A DNA stretch of 64,000 nt from SZUA-430 sp964638635. GTDB lineage: Bacteria > Pseudomonadota > Alphaproteobacteria > Micropepsales > Micropepsaceae. The stretch spans positions 26,150 to 90,149 of the forward strand of contig CAZXAQ010000005.1 in NCBI GenBank assembly GCA_964638635.1. Direction: 5' to 3'. Below are positions 32,254-41,035 of this stretch, in pieces; position 1 is the first letter of the stretch; the number at the start of each line of letters is the position of its first letter. The position numbers and the translations under genes were made by a program. The notes below the pieces were generated by a model, which made no database searches, was not told the origin of the DNA, and saw only the letters and a program-made list of their open reading frames with translations.

Positions 32254-34203
32254 TCACTTCACCGTCGCGTCATAGGCGAGCGCAATCGACGCGTTTGCGG
32301 CCAACGTTGCCGTCGATCCGCTCAGCGTCGTGCCGCTGAAACTCGCGCCCACCGGATCGCTCTCGTCGCCACCGGTGTTGTTGTCGTCTTCGACGGTCGT
32401 CGTATTGGTGCACGCCGTGCCCGATCGTATCGAGCCTGCCACGTAAAGCTGCTCCGCGCTGACCGCGTCGCTAAGCACGATCGAAGTTGCCGACTGGTTG
32501 CCCACATTGGTGACCAAAACGCACCACCTGATCCTCGCGCCGGGAATGCGCTTCGGGTTCGTCGTTCCGTTGAACGGATCGCTCACGATCGAGCTCGTCT
32601 TGGTCACCGACAACCCGCCGGTGATCACCGACAGGTTGAGCTCGTCGATATTCCAATAGTTTGGCTCCGTCTCGACCGCCGCCCCGGTCCCCGGCCCTCG
32701 CACGAGGCCGTTCTGCGCGCCGATCGTGCTGGTCGAAGCATCCCGTGCGAACAAGCGCAGTATCCACCCGTTGCCCGACGCGGCCGACGGCACGTTCAGC
32801 CGGTCGGCATTCACGCTGCCGTCGTTCGTCCAAATCGCGTCGCCCGCGGTCGTATCGCCATGCGTGCCGTCGTTGAACAACGGCACCGTCCGGACTGAGT
32901 TGCCGGAGTTGTTGAAGAGATTGACCATCACCGGATTCGTGGCAACCGTCGGCGCCGCATCGACGCGGGCCGTCACGGGCACGGTCGAACCGCGCACCAG
33001 CGACGTGCCGTTCGGCGCCAAGAAGACGACGCCGAAACCCTGCGGCGTTCCCAACGTGCCGTTCGCCACCGACCATTCGACGTCGTCGATATGAAACCAC
33101 GACCGATACTGATTGATGTGCGTCGACTGGATGGTCAGCGTCACGGTCTGTCCGGCAAGCGAGGCCAGCGAAACGGTGCGCGACCACCAGGGTTCCGCCT
33201 GCGGCGCCACGCTCATGCCCTGCGTATGCACGCCGGTCGACGTCATGTCGAAATGGTTGTACGCGCGGTAGCCCGGCTGCGTCGTGCTTTGCGGCGCGTT
33301 TGTGGGGTTGCTGAGGTTCGGGCTGTGCGGTGCGGTCGTGTAATTGCCGTAGGCCGGGCCCACGACGTTGATTGTCGTGCCGCCCGCGTTCAACCGGATT
33401 GTCAGCGTATCGTACCCGGTCGAGTCCCAGCCCTCGACGCGCCACCGCGCCGTGAAGTCGCCGGGATTTGTCGCAGGCACTGTGAACGTGCGCGTGATCG
33501 TCCGCGAGGTGTCGCCGTTTTCGTTGTTCGTGCGCGCGCCGATCAGGTACGAGAACGCCCCCGTGCGCGGCGTACCGTCCGTCGTCTTCGGCGTCGGATA
33601 GGCATTGCCGCCGTTCGTCGAGATTGACGGGTTCTCCGATGGTCGCACTTGCGCGTCGAGATTGTTGTCGCCCGTCGGCGCGTTCCACCCCGCCGGCTGC
33701 GACGTGCCAGCGGCGCCGCGCTCGAAGTTGCCGTTGATCGGCGTCTGCGGGTTCGCCCCCTTCGCGCCGTTCTGCGTGATGTCGAAATAGACGTGATAGA
33801 CGCTGGGCCCCGCGTCTTCGAGAATGAACCGGATCTCGCCGCGTCCGTTCCCGCTCGCATCCGTCGCGCCGTTGTAGATCGTATCGGTGAACTCCTGCCG
33901 CGCCGCCAGCGATCCGCCGGGCCGCACGATCCGCGGACTGTTCACATCGAACGTGCCGCTGATCCCCATCGTGGCCATCAGCGCGTTGAAGTCGACGTCG
34001 ACCTTGACCGTCGCGTTGACCGCCGCGCCCGCCGGCACGTTCACCGGCACCCGGTAGTGCCAATCGGGCGCGGAACCCACCGCGTTTTGGTCGTACCAGG
34101 TGGGATTCGTGCGCAAATCGGCACTGACCGGCATTGCCAGCAGCAGCGAGAGCACCGCCAGAATCGAGAAGGCTTTGAAAAGTCTCCCCGATCGACTGAA
34201 CAC
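32254..34203 (-). CDS. Large secreted repeat-rich protein, DUF11-like C-terminus
   Basis: 649 residues, GTG start. Signal peptide MFSRSGRLFKAFSILAVLSL with a VSA cleavage area near 28. The mature protein is Asn/Thr/Gly-rich, with beta-sandwich character: two carbohydrate-binding-like stretches and a HIDDVEWSV motif typical of extracellular jelly-roll domains. The last 120 residues (CVLVTNVGNQSATSIVLSD and after) resemble DUF11 'conserved repeat' domains of surface proteins. Likely exported to the cell surface; no anchor is recognised. Function unknown. Confidence 0.7.
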   Translation of the reverse strand: MFSRSGRLFKAFSILAVLSLLLAMPVSADLRTNPTWYDQNAVGSAPDWHYRVPVNVPAGAAVNATVKVDVDFNALMATMGISGTFDVNSPRIVRPGGSLAARQEFTDTIYNGATDASGNGRGEIRFILEDAGPSVYHVYFDITQNGAKGANPQTPINGNFERGAAGTSQPAGWNAPTGDNNLDAQVRPSENPSISTNGGNAYPTPKTTDGTPRTGAFSYLIGARTNNENGDTSRTITRTFTVPATNPGDFTARWRVEGWDSTGYDTLTIRLNAGGTTINVVGPAYGNYTTAPHSPNLSNPTNAPQSTTQPGYRAYNHFDMTSTGVHTQGMSVAPQAEPWWSRTVSLASLAGQTVTLTIQSTHINQYRSWFHIDDVEWSVANGTLGTPQGFGVVFLAPNGTSLVRGSTVPVTARVDAAPTVATNPVMVNLFNNSGNSVRTVPLFNDGTHGDTTAGDAIWTNDGSVNADRLNVPSAASGNGWILRLFARDASTSTIGAQNGLVRGPGTGAAVETEPNYWNIDELNLSVITGGLSVTKTSSIVSDPFNGTTNPKRIPGARIRWCVLVTNVGNQSATSIVLSDAVSAEQLYVAGSIRSGTACTNTTTVEDDNNTGGDESDPVGASFSGTTLSGSTATLAANASIALAYDATVK

Positions 34204-34381
34204 CCGCCCGCTCCAAACGCCATCGGCGCCTCAAACGGCGCGCAAGATAGGAACTTCGTTTAAGAGTATTACCGGTCGATGAATCGTCTCGCCTGACGCA
34301 CCTGGCAACCGCGGAAATCCTAGGCTAGAAGACCCCTGCCATTCCGAGACGCCGATGCGCGAATTCACCTGAGGACAAGAG

Positions 34382-35377
34382 ATGACAAACCGCCAAATCC
34401 ACATCGTCGAACTGCCAAAGGACAAACTTGCGCCCGAACACTTCCGGCTCGCCGACGGTCCCATGCCGCAAGCGAAGGACGGCGAACTCCTCCTCAAAAC
34501 GAAGCTGATCTCGCTCGACGCCGCGAACCGCGCCTGGATGCAAGGCGCCACCTACCGCGCCGCGATCGAAGCGGGGCAGGTGATGGCCGGCGGCGCCGTC
34601 GCCGAGGTGATGGAAGCGAAAGCGCCGGGCTTCGCCAAAGGCGACCTCGTCTTCGCCGACACCGGCTGGCAGGAATACTCCGCGTTGCCCGCTAAGCACG
34701 CACAAAAGCTCCCTCGCATCGAGCCGATCTCCCACTTGCTCAGCGTGTACGGCATCGCCGGCCTCACCGCCTATTTCGGTCTGCTCAACGTCGGCAAACC
34801 GAAGCCGGGCGAAACCGTCGTCGTGTCCGCGGCGGCAGGTTCCGTCGGCGTCTTTGTCGGCCAAATCGCAAAGCTCAAAGGCTGCCGCGTCGTCGGCATT
34901 GCAGGCGGTGCCAAGAAGTGCGAGTGGCTCGAACGCGATCTCGGATTCGACGCGACCATCGACTACAAGGCGAAAGCCGTTGGCGGCGCGTTGAAGGAAG
35001 CGGCCCCCAAAGGCATTGACGTCTACTTCGACAACGTCGGCGGCGACATCCTGGAAGCCTGCCTCTTCCGCATGAACAACCACGGCCGCATCTCCTGCTG
35101 CGGCGCGGTCAGCCAATACGACGGCGTTGCCCCCAGAAGCGGCCCCCGTGGCATCCCCGGCCTCATCGTGACGAAGCGCCTGACAATGCAAGGCTTTATC
35201 GTGATGGACTACAACGCCGAACGCGAAAAGGCGCTCGCCGATCTCCAATCCTGGGTGAAGGCCGGCCAAATCAAAGTCCCCGAAGACATCATGAAAGGTC
35301 TCGAAAACACGCCGAAAGCCCTCATCGGTCTCCTCGCCGGCGACAACTTCGGCAAACGCATGGTGCTGGTGAGCTGA
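34382..35377 (+). CDS. NADP-dependent MDR oxidoreductase (CurA/YncB-like)
   Basis: 331 residues. Zinc-free medium-chain reductase: YGIAGLTAYFGL, VVSAAAGSVGVFVGQIAK (Rossmann AxxGxxG), GADVYFDNVGGDILEA, and RGFIVMDY-like GFIVMDYN. These match leukotriene B4 dehydrogenase/curcumin reductase-type enzymes that reduce alpha,beta-unsaturated carbonyls with NADPH. RBS GAGGAC before the ATG. Stands alone between two oppositely oriented genes. Confidence 0.9.
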   Translation: MTNRQIHIVELPKDKLAPEHFRLADGPMPQAKDGELLLKTKLISLDAANRAWMQGATYRAAIEAGQVMAGGAVAEVMEAKAPGFAKGDLVFADTGWQEYSALPAKHAQKLPRIEPISHLLSVYGIAGLTAYFGLLNVGKPKPGETVVVSAAAGSVGVFVGQIAKLKGCRVVGIAGGAKKCEWLERDLGFDATIDYKAKAVGGALKEAAPKGIDVYFDNVGGDILEACLFRMNNHGRISCCGAVSQYDGVAPRSGPRGIPGLIVTKRLTMQGFIVMDYNAEREKALADLQSWVKAGQIKVPEDIMKGLENTPKALIGLLAGDNFGKRMVLVS

Positions 35378-35393
35378 GTTCTGAACCTGTGCA

Positions 35394-36155
35394 CTAAGGT
35401 GTTGCTGACTTCGCCAGCAGGGGCTTCAGCTGCTTCGGCAACAGATAGTGATGGCTGAGCACGCGCCCGTCGAGCACGAGCGCGAACACGCCGTAGGGCG
35501 AAGGCGCGCGTGCCTGAAGCGTCTTCGCGTCCTCGAAAGCAACAACACGAAACGAAAGACCTGCACTCTTCGCAGCACCCACCGCGAAAGCGGCAGCATC
35601 GTCCAAATAGGGACATTGGTCCGATCGCACGACGGTAAGCCCGCGCCCAAGCCGCTTCGCCCGCGCGCTCCAATCGTCCGGAAGACTGGGGTTCCGCGTT
35701 TTGCCAAAGGGCAGCGCCCACAACGAGTAAGTGGGTGGCGCCGCATCGACCTGAGCAAACCCGTTTTTCTCAAGCAGATCCGGACTCATCAACCAGTTCC
35801 CGGCGCTCGCCAGCATGGCGACGCCTTTGCAGCCTTCGCGCTTCGCGTCTGCGATGCAAGCCTTGAGCAGCTGCGTCGCATATCCCTTGCCCTTCGAAGC
35901 ACCGACGACCCACAGGCAATGGATGAACATAAACCCGCGTGCATTGACTGCACGCCACGCATGCTCCCCCGGCAGATACTCGATGAAGCCGCGCCCGCCT
36001 TGTTGCAAGTCCAGCAGCTTGATCCGAAGTCCCTCGCCGAAGCGCGCCTGAAGCCAGCCCATCTTGCGCCGGTAGCCATCGCTCTTCGGCTGGCTCATCT
36101 TGCAGAAGAAGCCGAGCTTCTGAACGTTGTCCGCCGTGACGTCGATGAGTTTCAT
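35394..36155 (-). CDS. GNAT acetyltransferase with C-terminal YoaP-like domain
   Basis: 253 residues. The first half is a GNAT domain with the loop ASKGKGYATQLLKACIADAKREG. The second half (from about 150) includes DDWSARAKRLGRGLTVVRSDQCPYLDDAAAFAV, where DQCPY resembles the conserved cysteine-containing stretch of the YoaP domain, ending YGVFALVLDGRVLSHHYL. The domain's role is not known. Start ATG taken; a TTG would add three residues. Confidence 0.82.
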   Translation of the reverse strand: MKLIDVTADNVQKLGFFCKMSQPKSDGYRRKMGWLQARFGEGLRIKLLDLQQGGRGFIEYLPGEHAWRAVNARGFMFIHCLWVVGASKGKGYATQLLKACIADAKREGCKGVAMLASAGNWLMSPDLLEKNGFAQVDAAPPTYSLWALPFGKTRNPSLPDDWSARAKRLGRGLTVVRSDQCPYLDDAAAFAVGAAKSAGLSFRVVAFEDAKTLQARAPSPYGVFALVLDGRVLSHHYLLPKQLKPLLAKSATP

Positions 36156-36219
36156 GGCGTACAAGATGGTGCACCGCGCCGTCCGCCGGCATTGATATCG
36201 GTCAAGGCGAACCCCATAG

Positions 36220-36699
36220 TCATCCGCGTTTCGATCGCTCCGGATCGACTGGCACGGTCTGCCCCGTCTTTACGCGGTCCATCACGACGCTGGTCTTGTA
36301 CCGCCGCACATGCGGATCGGCCGAAAACAGCTCGCGCGAAATCTGTTCGAAGTGCTCGACGTCGCGCGCGAGCACGATCAAAAGCAAGTCCGTGTCGCCG
36401 GTGACGTTGTAGATCTGCTGCACCTCCGGCGCCGCCTTCAGCCGCTTCTTGATCGCGGCGACTTCCGCCACACGGACCTTCTCCAAAATGACCTCGACGA
36501 TAAACGTCATCGCAAAGCCGAGCGCCTTGGGATCGAGAACGGAAACGTCCGCCTTGATGACGCCGTCTTCGCGCAATTTCGCAACACGCCGGTGAACGGC
36601 GGAGGGCGAAAGCCCCACCTTGCGCGCGAGGTCATCGACGCTTTGGCGGGCGTCGTCCTGCAAGCTGGCGGCAATCAAGAGATCTTGATGGTCGTACAT
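36220..36699 (-). CDS. Lrp/AsnC family transcriptional regulator
   Basis: 159 residues. N-terminal HTH (ARQSVDDLARKVGLSPSAVHRRVAKLREDGVI) and a C-terminal RAM ligand-binding domain with VTGDTDLLLIVLARD. It senses an amino acid or similar ligand. Divergent from the S41-like gene; the shared 100-base gap has repeated TTGCGCA half-sites. Confidence 0.92.
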   Translation of the reverse strand: MYDHQDLLIAASLQDDARQSVDDLARKVGLSPSAVHRRVAKLREDGVIKADVSVLDPKALGFAMTFIVEVILEKVRVAEVAAIKKRLKAAPEVQQIYNVTGDTDLLLIVLARDVEHFEQISRELFSADPHVRRYKTSVVMDRVKTGQTVPVDPERSKRG

Positions 36700-36799
36700 G
36701 CAAAATCCTCGCGCATGTCAGGTCAGCAGTGCGGGAATCTTGCGCACTTCCCCGAAACTTGCGCAGCAACTCGCAAAATCTTGTCATATCGTGCGAAGA
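36700..36799. promoter_or_regulatory. Divergent promoter region with repeated TTGCGCA half-sites
   Basis: TTGCGCA occurs at 36740-36746 and 36759-36765 (19-base period). Related CGCAAAAT/TGCAAAAT-type pieces occur near 36711 and 36773. Lrp/AsnC proteins bind such phased degenerate sites; autoregulation is a reasonable inference. Confidence 0.35.
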
Positions 36800-38230
36800 A
36801 TGAAGCACAGGACTTACCTTGTAAACATCGTCGCGATCACCTGCGTCGTGATCGCAGCCGCAATGGCCGCCCCCATCGACCCGGCATCGCTCGACGACGC
36901 CACGTTCGAGCGCGAACTCGATCGCCGCTTTCATTACGGTCCGCCGCAGCCCGCACCCGCCGAGCACGCCGACGAGCGCGAAGGCCAAGCCGCCGACGCC
37001 GCGTATTTCACCGCCTTCCCGAACTTCGACCGCTCTTACGCGCCGGCCGCGCGCGCCGAAGCACAGCACCGCGCGAAGGCGCTCGCCGCCGACGCGCGCA
37101 ATCTCACCCACGAACAATTCGTCCTCCGCGTCGCCGAGATCGCCGCCCTCGCCGACAACGCGCACACCGTGATCGGCGAAAACGCCTTTCGCAAGAATAC
37201 GCCGCGCCTGCCGCTGCGCACCTATCTGTTCGCCGACGGCCTCTTCGTGCTCTGGGCCAACCCCGCGTTAGCCGATCTCCTGGGCGCCCGCATCGACACC
37301 ATCGACGGCAAGCGTATTGACGACATCTATGCCGTGATCCGCCGCTACCACGGCGGCACCGAAGCGCGCCGCCGCGTGCGCTTGATCCCGATGCTCGAAT
37401 CCCCCGCGTTGTTGCAAGCAGCCGGCGTCGCGAAAGACCGCAACGCGCTCACGCTGACCGGCATCCGCGCGAACGGAACGCCATTCACGCGCCGGATCGA
37501 AGCCGAGCAGCGCGACCGCTCCGCCTGGGTCTCGACCACCGTCCGCACGTTGTTTCCGCTCGCGCCCGGCCAGATCGAGCGGATGGTGAGCTTCGCGAAG
37601 CCCGGCGCCAACGTGCCGGTCTATCTGCAAAAGTCCGACAAACTCTTTACGCTCGCACCGCTCCCCCACGGCGGACTCTACATCGGCCTCTCCCACAACG
37701 CCGACGCCGACGAAGGACCGATCGCTCCCTTCCTCGACGCTGCCCTTACGCGCGTCCGCACCGAGCGGCCCGCCTTCGTCGTCCTCGACATGCGCATGAA
37801 CGGCGGCGGCGATTACACAACGACCTATGCGTTCGCCCGCGCACTGCCCGCCGCGGCAGCAGGCGCAAACATCTACATCTTTACATCGCCCTTCACATTC
37901 TCTGCCGCGATCACAACGACAGCCGCCCTCAAAGAAGCCGGCGGCGCCCGCGTGAAAATCGTCGGCGAAGAGGTCGGCGACCGCCTCGACTTCTGGGCCG
38001 AAGGCGGCAGTTTCAACCTGCCGAACGCGTTCGTCACCGTCAGTTACGCCGCCGGCCGCCACGTCTACAACGCCCCCTGCACCGACCGCGAAGCATGCTT
38101 TTGGTTGAACGACCGCTACCCGGTGCGCGTGGCGACGCTGAAGCCCGACATCGCAGCCCCGCTGACATTCGCTGCCTACCGCGCAAGCCGCGACCCGGCG
38201 ATAGATGCGGTGCTTGCAAGCGAGCGCTAA
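36800..38230 (+). CDS. Secreted S41-type (tail-specific) peptidase-like protein
   Basis: 476 residues. Signal peptide (TYLVNIVAITCVVIAAAMAA). The C-terminal half has the S41 protease core: VVLDMRMNGGGDY, and FTSPFTFSAAITTTAALKEAGG with the serine-rich nucleophile strand, then VKIVGEEVGD. A PDZ-like insert region is not obvious. It may be a periplasmic peptidase or a pseudoenzyme; the catalytic lysine is not pinpointed. Divergent from the Lrp gene. Confidence 0.75.
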   Translation: MKHRTYLVNIVAITCVVIAAAMAAPIDPASLDDATFERELDRRFHYGPPQPAPAEHADEREGQAADAAYFTAFPNFDRSYAPAARAEAQHRAKALAADARNLTHEQFVLRVAEIAALADNAHTVIGENAFRKNTPRLPLRTYLFADGLFVLWANPALADLLGARIDTIDGKRIDDIYAVIRRYHGGTEARRRVRLIPMLESPALLQAAGVAKDRNALTLTGIRANGTPFTRRIEAEQRDRSAWVSTTVRTLFPLAPGQIERMVSFAKPGANVPVYLQKSDKLFTLAPLPHGGLYIGLSHNADADEGPIAPFLDAALTRVRTERPAFVVLDMRMNGGGDYTTTYAFARALPAAAAGANIYIFTSPFTFSAAITTTAALKEAGGARVKIVGEEVGDRLDFWAEGGSFNLPNAFVTVSYAAGRHVYNAPCTDREACFWLNDRYPVRVATLKPDIAAPLTFAAYRASRDPAIDAVLASER

Positions 38231-38248
38231 CGCCGTGACCTTCGAACT

Positions 38249-39907
38249 TTACCCCACCATCTTCCCCGGGTTCATCACGCCCGCCGGGTCGAGCTCCCGT
38301 TTCACCGCCTTCAGCACGCTTATCCCCGCCGCACCTTTCTCCGCCTCCAACCACGGCAGGTGATCTTCGCCCACGCCGTGGTGATGCGTGATCGTCCCGC
38401 CGGCGCGCACGATCGCATCCGACGCCGCACCCTTGATCGCGCGCCACTGACCGACCGGGTCGCTAAGATCGCGCGGCCAGACATAGGTGAAATAGAGGCT
38501 CGCGCCGTCGTGGTACGCGTGGCTGATATGCGCGAGCACGATGCCGTGCGCGCCTGTCGTCGGCGCCTTCGCGCGCATCGCCTCGTCGAGCGCGCCGCGC
38601 ACGGCGGCGTAGAGCTTGTCGATGTTCGACCACGTCGTCGCGGTCTCAAGCGTGTCGACGCCGAGGCCCCGGTCCATCATCGGATCGCGCGAATAGGGCC
38701 CATGAAAGCGTCCCTGATACCAGCGGTTCGCGGGCCCCCGCCCGACGGCGAGCCCCCCGCACGCGCGCACGATCCGCCGCGCCGCCGCGATGCCGTAATC
38801 GACGCGATCCTGATCGCCCTCGAACCCCAAGATGATCGCGCAGGGCTTCCCACCCATCCCGCGCGCGGCGAGATAGCGCGCCTGGAGTTTGTCCTTAAAC
38901 GTCGGCGGCGCACCCGCCTTGCCGAACGCTTGAAAGAAATAGGTCTCGTCCGCATCGGAGAGCCGCATGGTCGCCGTCGGCAGCTCCGCCTGCACCATCT
39001 GCCGGATCGCCTTCGCGCCGCTCGCGAAGTCCGGGAACAACACAGCCGAATAGTCGCTCGCTTCGGGGACGGGATGAATGCGCACTGTCGCTTCCGTGAT
39101 CACGCCGAACGCGCCTTCCGATCCCACGATCAGTGCGCGCAAGTCGGGCCCCGCGGCAGAGGCGGGCAGGGCGGGGAGCCGCCATAGACCTTTCGCGGTT
39201 GCCACCGTCGCCCCCGCAAACCAATCGCCCGCGCGGCCATAGGCATTCGACTGTTGCCCAGCGCCGGACGCCGCGATCCACCCGCCCAGCGTCGAGAACT
39301 CGAACGACTGCGGATGATGCCCATGTTTGAATCCTTGCGCGTTCAGCGCCGCTTCGAAATCGACGCCGTAGATGCCCGCCTCCGCCGTCGCGGTGAGCGA
39401 CGTCTTGTCGACGGAAATGAACTTGTTCATCGCCGTCAGATCGAGCGCGATCACTACCTCGAACCCCTTCGCCGAACCCGTGAGCCCGCCGACGACGCTC
39501 GACCCGCCCGCAAACGGTACCACCGCAACGCGCTCGGTCGACGCCCAAGCAAGCACGCGCACGACTTCGTCAGCGGTCTTTGGATAGACCACCGCATCCG
39601 GTGCATCCGAAAGGTCGCCGGCGCGCAACTTCAACAGGTCGAAGTAACTCTTCCCCCGCGTGTGCGAAGCGCGCTCATAGGCGTCGTCCCGCACCTCCGC
39701 GATCGCCGCCAACGCCGCACGTCGCGACCCAAGCCGCGACGCCGGCATCGAAACTTCGTCCAACGTCTTTGCCGGTGTCACCGGCAACGCTCCGGTGCCC
39801 AGCGCCTCGGCCATCCACCCGAACGCCGCCTCGCGCCCCTCGAGCGGATTGTGCGCCTTCACCCACCCCCACCCGTTCCAACGCGTATCTTTGCGATCAA
39901 TCGGCAT
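38249..39907 (-). CDS. FAD-binding oxidase, alkyl-DHAP synthase-like
   Basis: 552 residues. PCMH-type FAD domain with PFAGGSSVVGGLTG and ASGAGQQSNAYGR, N-terminal RWNGWGW (typical of alkylglycerone-phosphate synthase, AGPS) and C-terminal HHHGVGEDHLPWLEAEKG, equivalent to the AGPS HHHG motif. AGPS exchanges acyl for alkyl in DHAP to make the ether bond; D-2-hydroxyacid dehydrogenases share parts of this. Clustered with a lipid kinase and GlpD, which supports a glycerolipid role. Confidence 0.8.
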   Translation of the reverse strand: MPIDRKDTRWNGWGWVKAHNPLEGREAAFGWMAEALGTGALPVTPAKTLDEVSMPASRLGSRRAALAAIAEVRDDAYERASHTRGKSYFDLLKLRAGDLSDAPDAVVYPKTADEVVRVLAWASTERVAVVPFAGGSSVVGGLTGSAKGFEVVIALDLTAMNKFISVDKTSLTATAEAGIYGVDFEAALNAQGFKHGHHPQSFEFSTLGGWIAASGAGQQSNAYGRAGDWFAGATVATAKGLWRLPALPASAAGPDLRALIVGSEGAFGVITEATVRIHPVPEASDYSAVLFPDFASGAKAIRQMVQAELPTATMRLSDADETYFFQAFGKAGAPPTFKDKLQARYLAARGMGGKPCAIILGFEGDQDRVDYGIAAARRIVRACGGLAVGRGPANRWYQGRFHGPYSRDPMMDRGLGVDTLETATTWSNIDKLYAAVRGALDEAMRAKAPTTGAHGIVLAHISHAYHDGASLYFTYVWPRDLSDPVGQWRAIKGAASDAIVRAGGTITHHHGVGEDHLPWLEAEKGAAGISVLKAVKRELDPAGVMNPGKMVG

Positions 39908-39934
39908 TCAATCGATCTCCAATTCCAAATGAGT

Positions 39935-40066
39935 CGTCATGGCCGGGCTTGACCCGGCCACCCAGGGAAATGCCCACGCGACTCGACGGTAGCGCACAAC
40001 AACACTGCACACCACATCGGCTCTGCCCCGTGACACTGGGTGGCCGGGTCAAGCCCGGTCATGACG
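39935..40066. repeat. Long inverted repeat (type B)
   Basis: 31-base arms, 39935-39965 and 40036-40066, pair with one mismatch around a 70-base spacer. Arms contain GCCGGGCTTGACCCGGC, themselves palindromic. Lies between the flavoprotein and lipid-kinase genes. Similar arm sequence begins again at about 63927. Confidence 0.8.
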
Positions 40067-40099
40067 AGCTTTCTTGTTGATGGAGGGACAGAGAGAATT

Positions 40100-41035
40100 C
40101 TAAGCCCGAAACTTCAACGCCTTCGGCAGCACCTCGAACATCGCCGGCAGCCGGCCCGGCGACTCGCCGTCGGCTTCGATGTGGACCGCCTCGCCCGCCG
40201 TCGCCTCCACCGGTGTGGCGATCACCGACTTCGCGCGGAACACCTTCACATGCGGATTGTTCACATGCGCGCCGGTCTTGATGTCGTTCAGCGATTTCAG
40301 CACGTTTCCCTTCGGCGCGTCGCTCATGATGATGACGTCGAGCAGCCCGTCGTCCGGCGCCGCGTCGGGGGCGACGCGCATGCCGCCGCCGAAGAACTGC
40401 CCGTTGCACACCGCGCAGGTCGAGATCGTGACGACGTCGTCGAACACGTTGTCGACCTTCAGCCGCACCGGCTTCGCGCGGTAACTGAACAACGCCGTCA
40501 CGCTAGCCCAGGTGTAAATGAACCCGCCCAACACGCGCTTCAAACGCGACCGGTTCACGCGGTCGACCACGTGCCCGCTCATCCCGAAGCTCGCGATGTT
40601 CGCGAAGTGCCGCATCCCGCTCTGCCCGCTGGGCGTGACGAACGTGAAGCGCCCGACGTCGATCCGCCGGACGCGCCCCTCCGCGATCCGCTCCAGCGAG
40701 GCGTCGAACCCCGCCTCGATGTCGAACGTCTTACGGAAGTCGCCGCCGGTGCCGAGATTGAGCAGCGCGAACTCCGCCTCCGGATTGATCGCCTGCCCGT
40801 TCTGGAAGAAGCCGTTCACGACCTCGTTGATCGTGCCGTCGCCGCCGACCGCAACAACCCGTTCGTACCCGTCGCGCAACGCATGCGTCGTGATCCGCGT
40901 TGCGTCCATCGGCGCATTCGTCAGCGCGACAGTGATCGGCCCCGCGACCTCGGCAAGGCGTTCGGCGATCGACTGCGCGTCGCGCCCCGTCTTGCCGCCC
41001 GCCGAACGCGGGTTGATCACCGCCAACGTCTTCAT
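40100..41035 (-). CDS. Diacylglycerol kinase-family lipid kinase (YegS-like)
   Basis: 311 residues. INPRSAGGK near the N-terminus, VVAVGGDGTINEVVNG (GGDGT nucleotide motif) and LNLGTGGDF, all standard for the DAGK catalytic domain. It phosphorylates a diacylglycerol- or sphingosine-like lipid. It is encoded between GlpD, with a 4-base overlap, and the AGPS-like gene. Confidence 0.92.
   Translation of the reverse strand: MKTLAVINPRSAGGKTGRDAQSIAERLAEVAGPITVALTNAPMDATRITTHALRDGYERVVAVGGDGTINEVVNGFFQNGQAINPEAEFALLNLGTGGDFRKTFDIEAGFDASLERIAEGRVRRIDVGRFTFVTPSGQSGMRHFANIASFGMSGHVVDRVNRSRLKRVLGGFIYTWASVTALFSYRAKPVRLKVDNVFDDVVTISTCAVCNGQFFGGGMRVAPDAAPDDGLLDVIIMSDAPKGNVLKSLNDIKTGAHVNNPHVKVFRAKSVIATPVEATAGEAVHIEADGESPGRLPAMFEVLPKALKFRA

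Noticed and set aside
32471..34234. 587-codon minus-strand frame inside the secreted protein gene
   Set aside because: A different frame of the same strand; Arg-rich low-complexity product; the 649-residue frame has a signal peptide.
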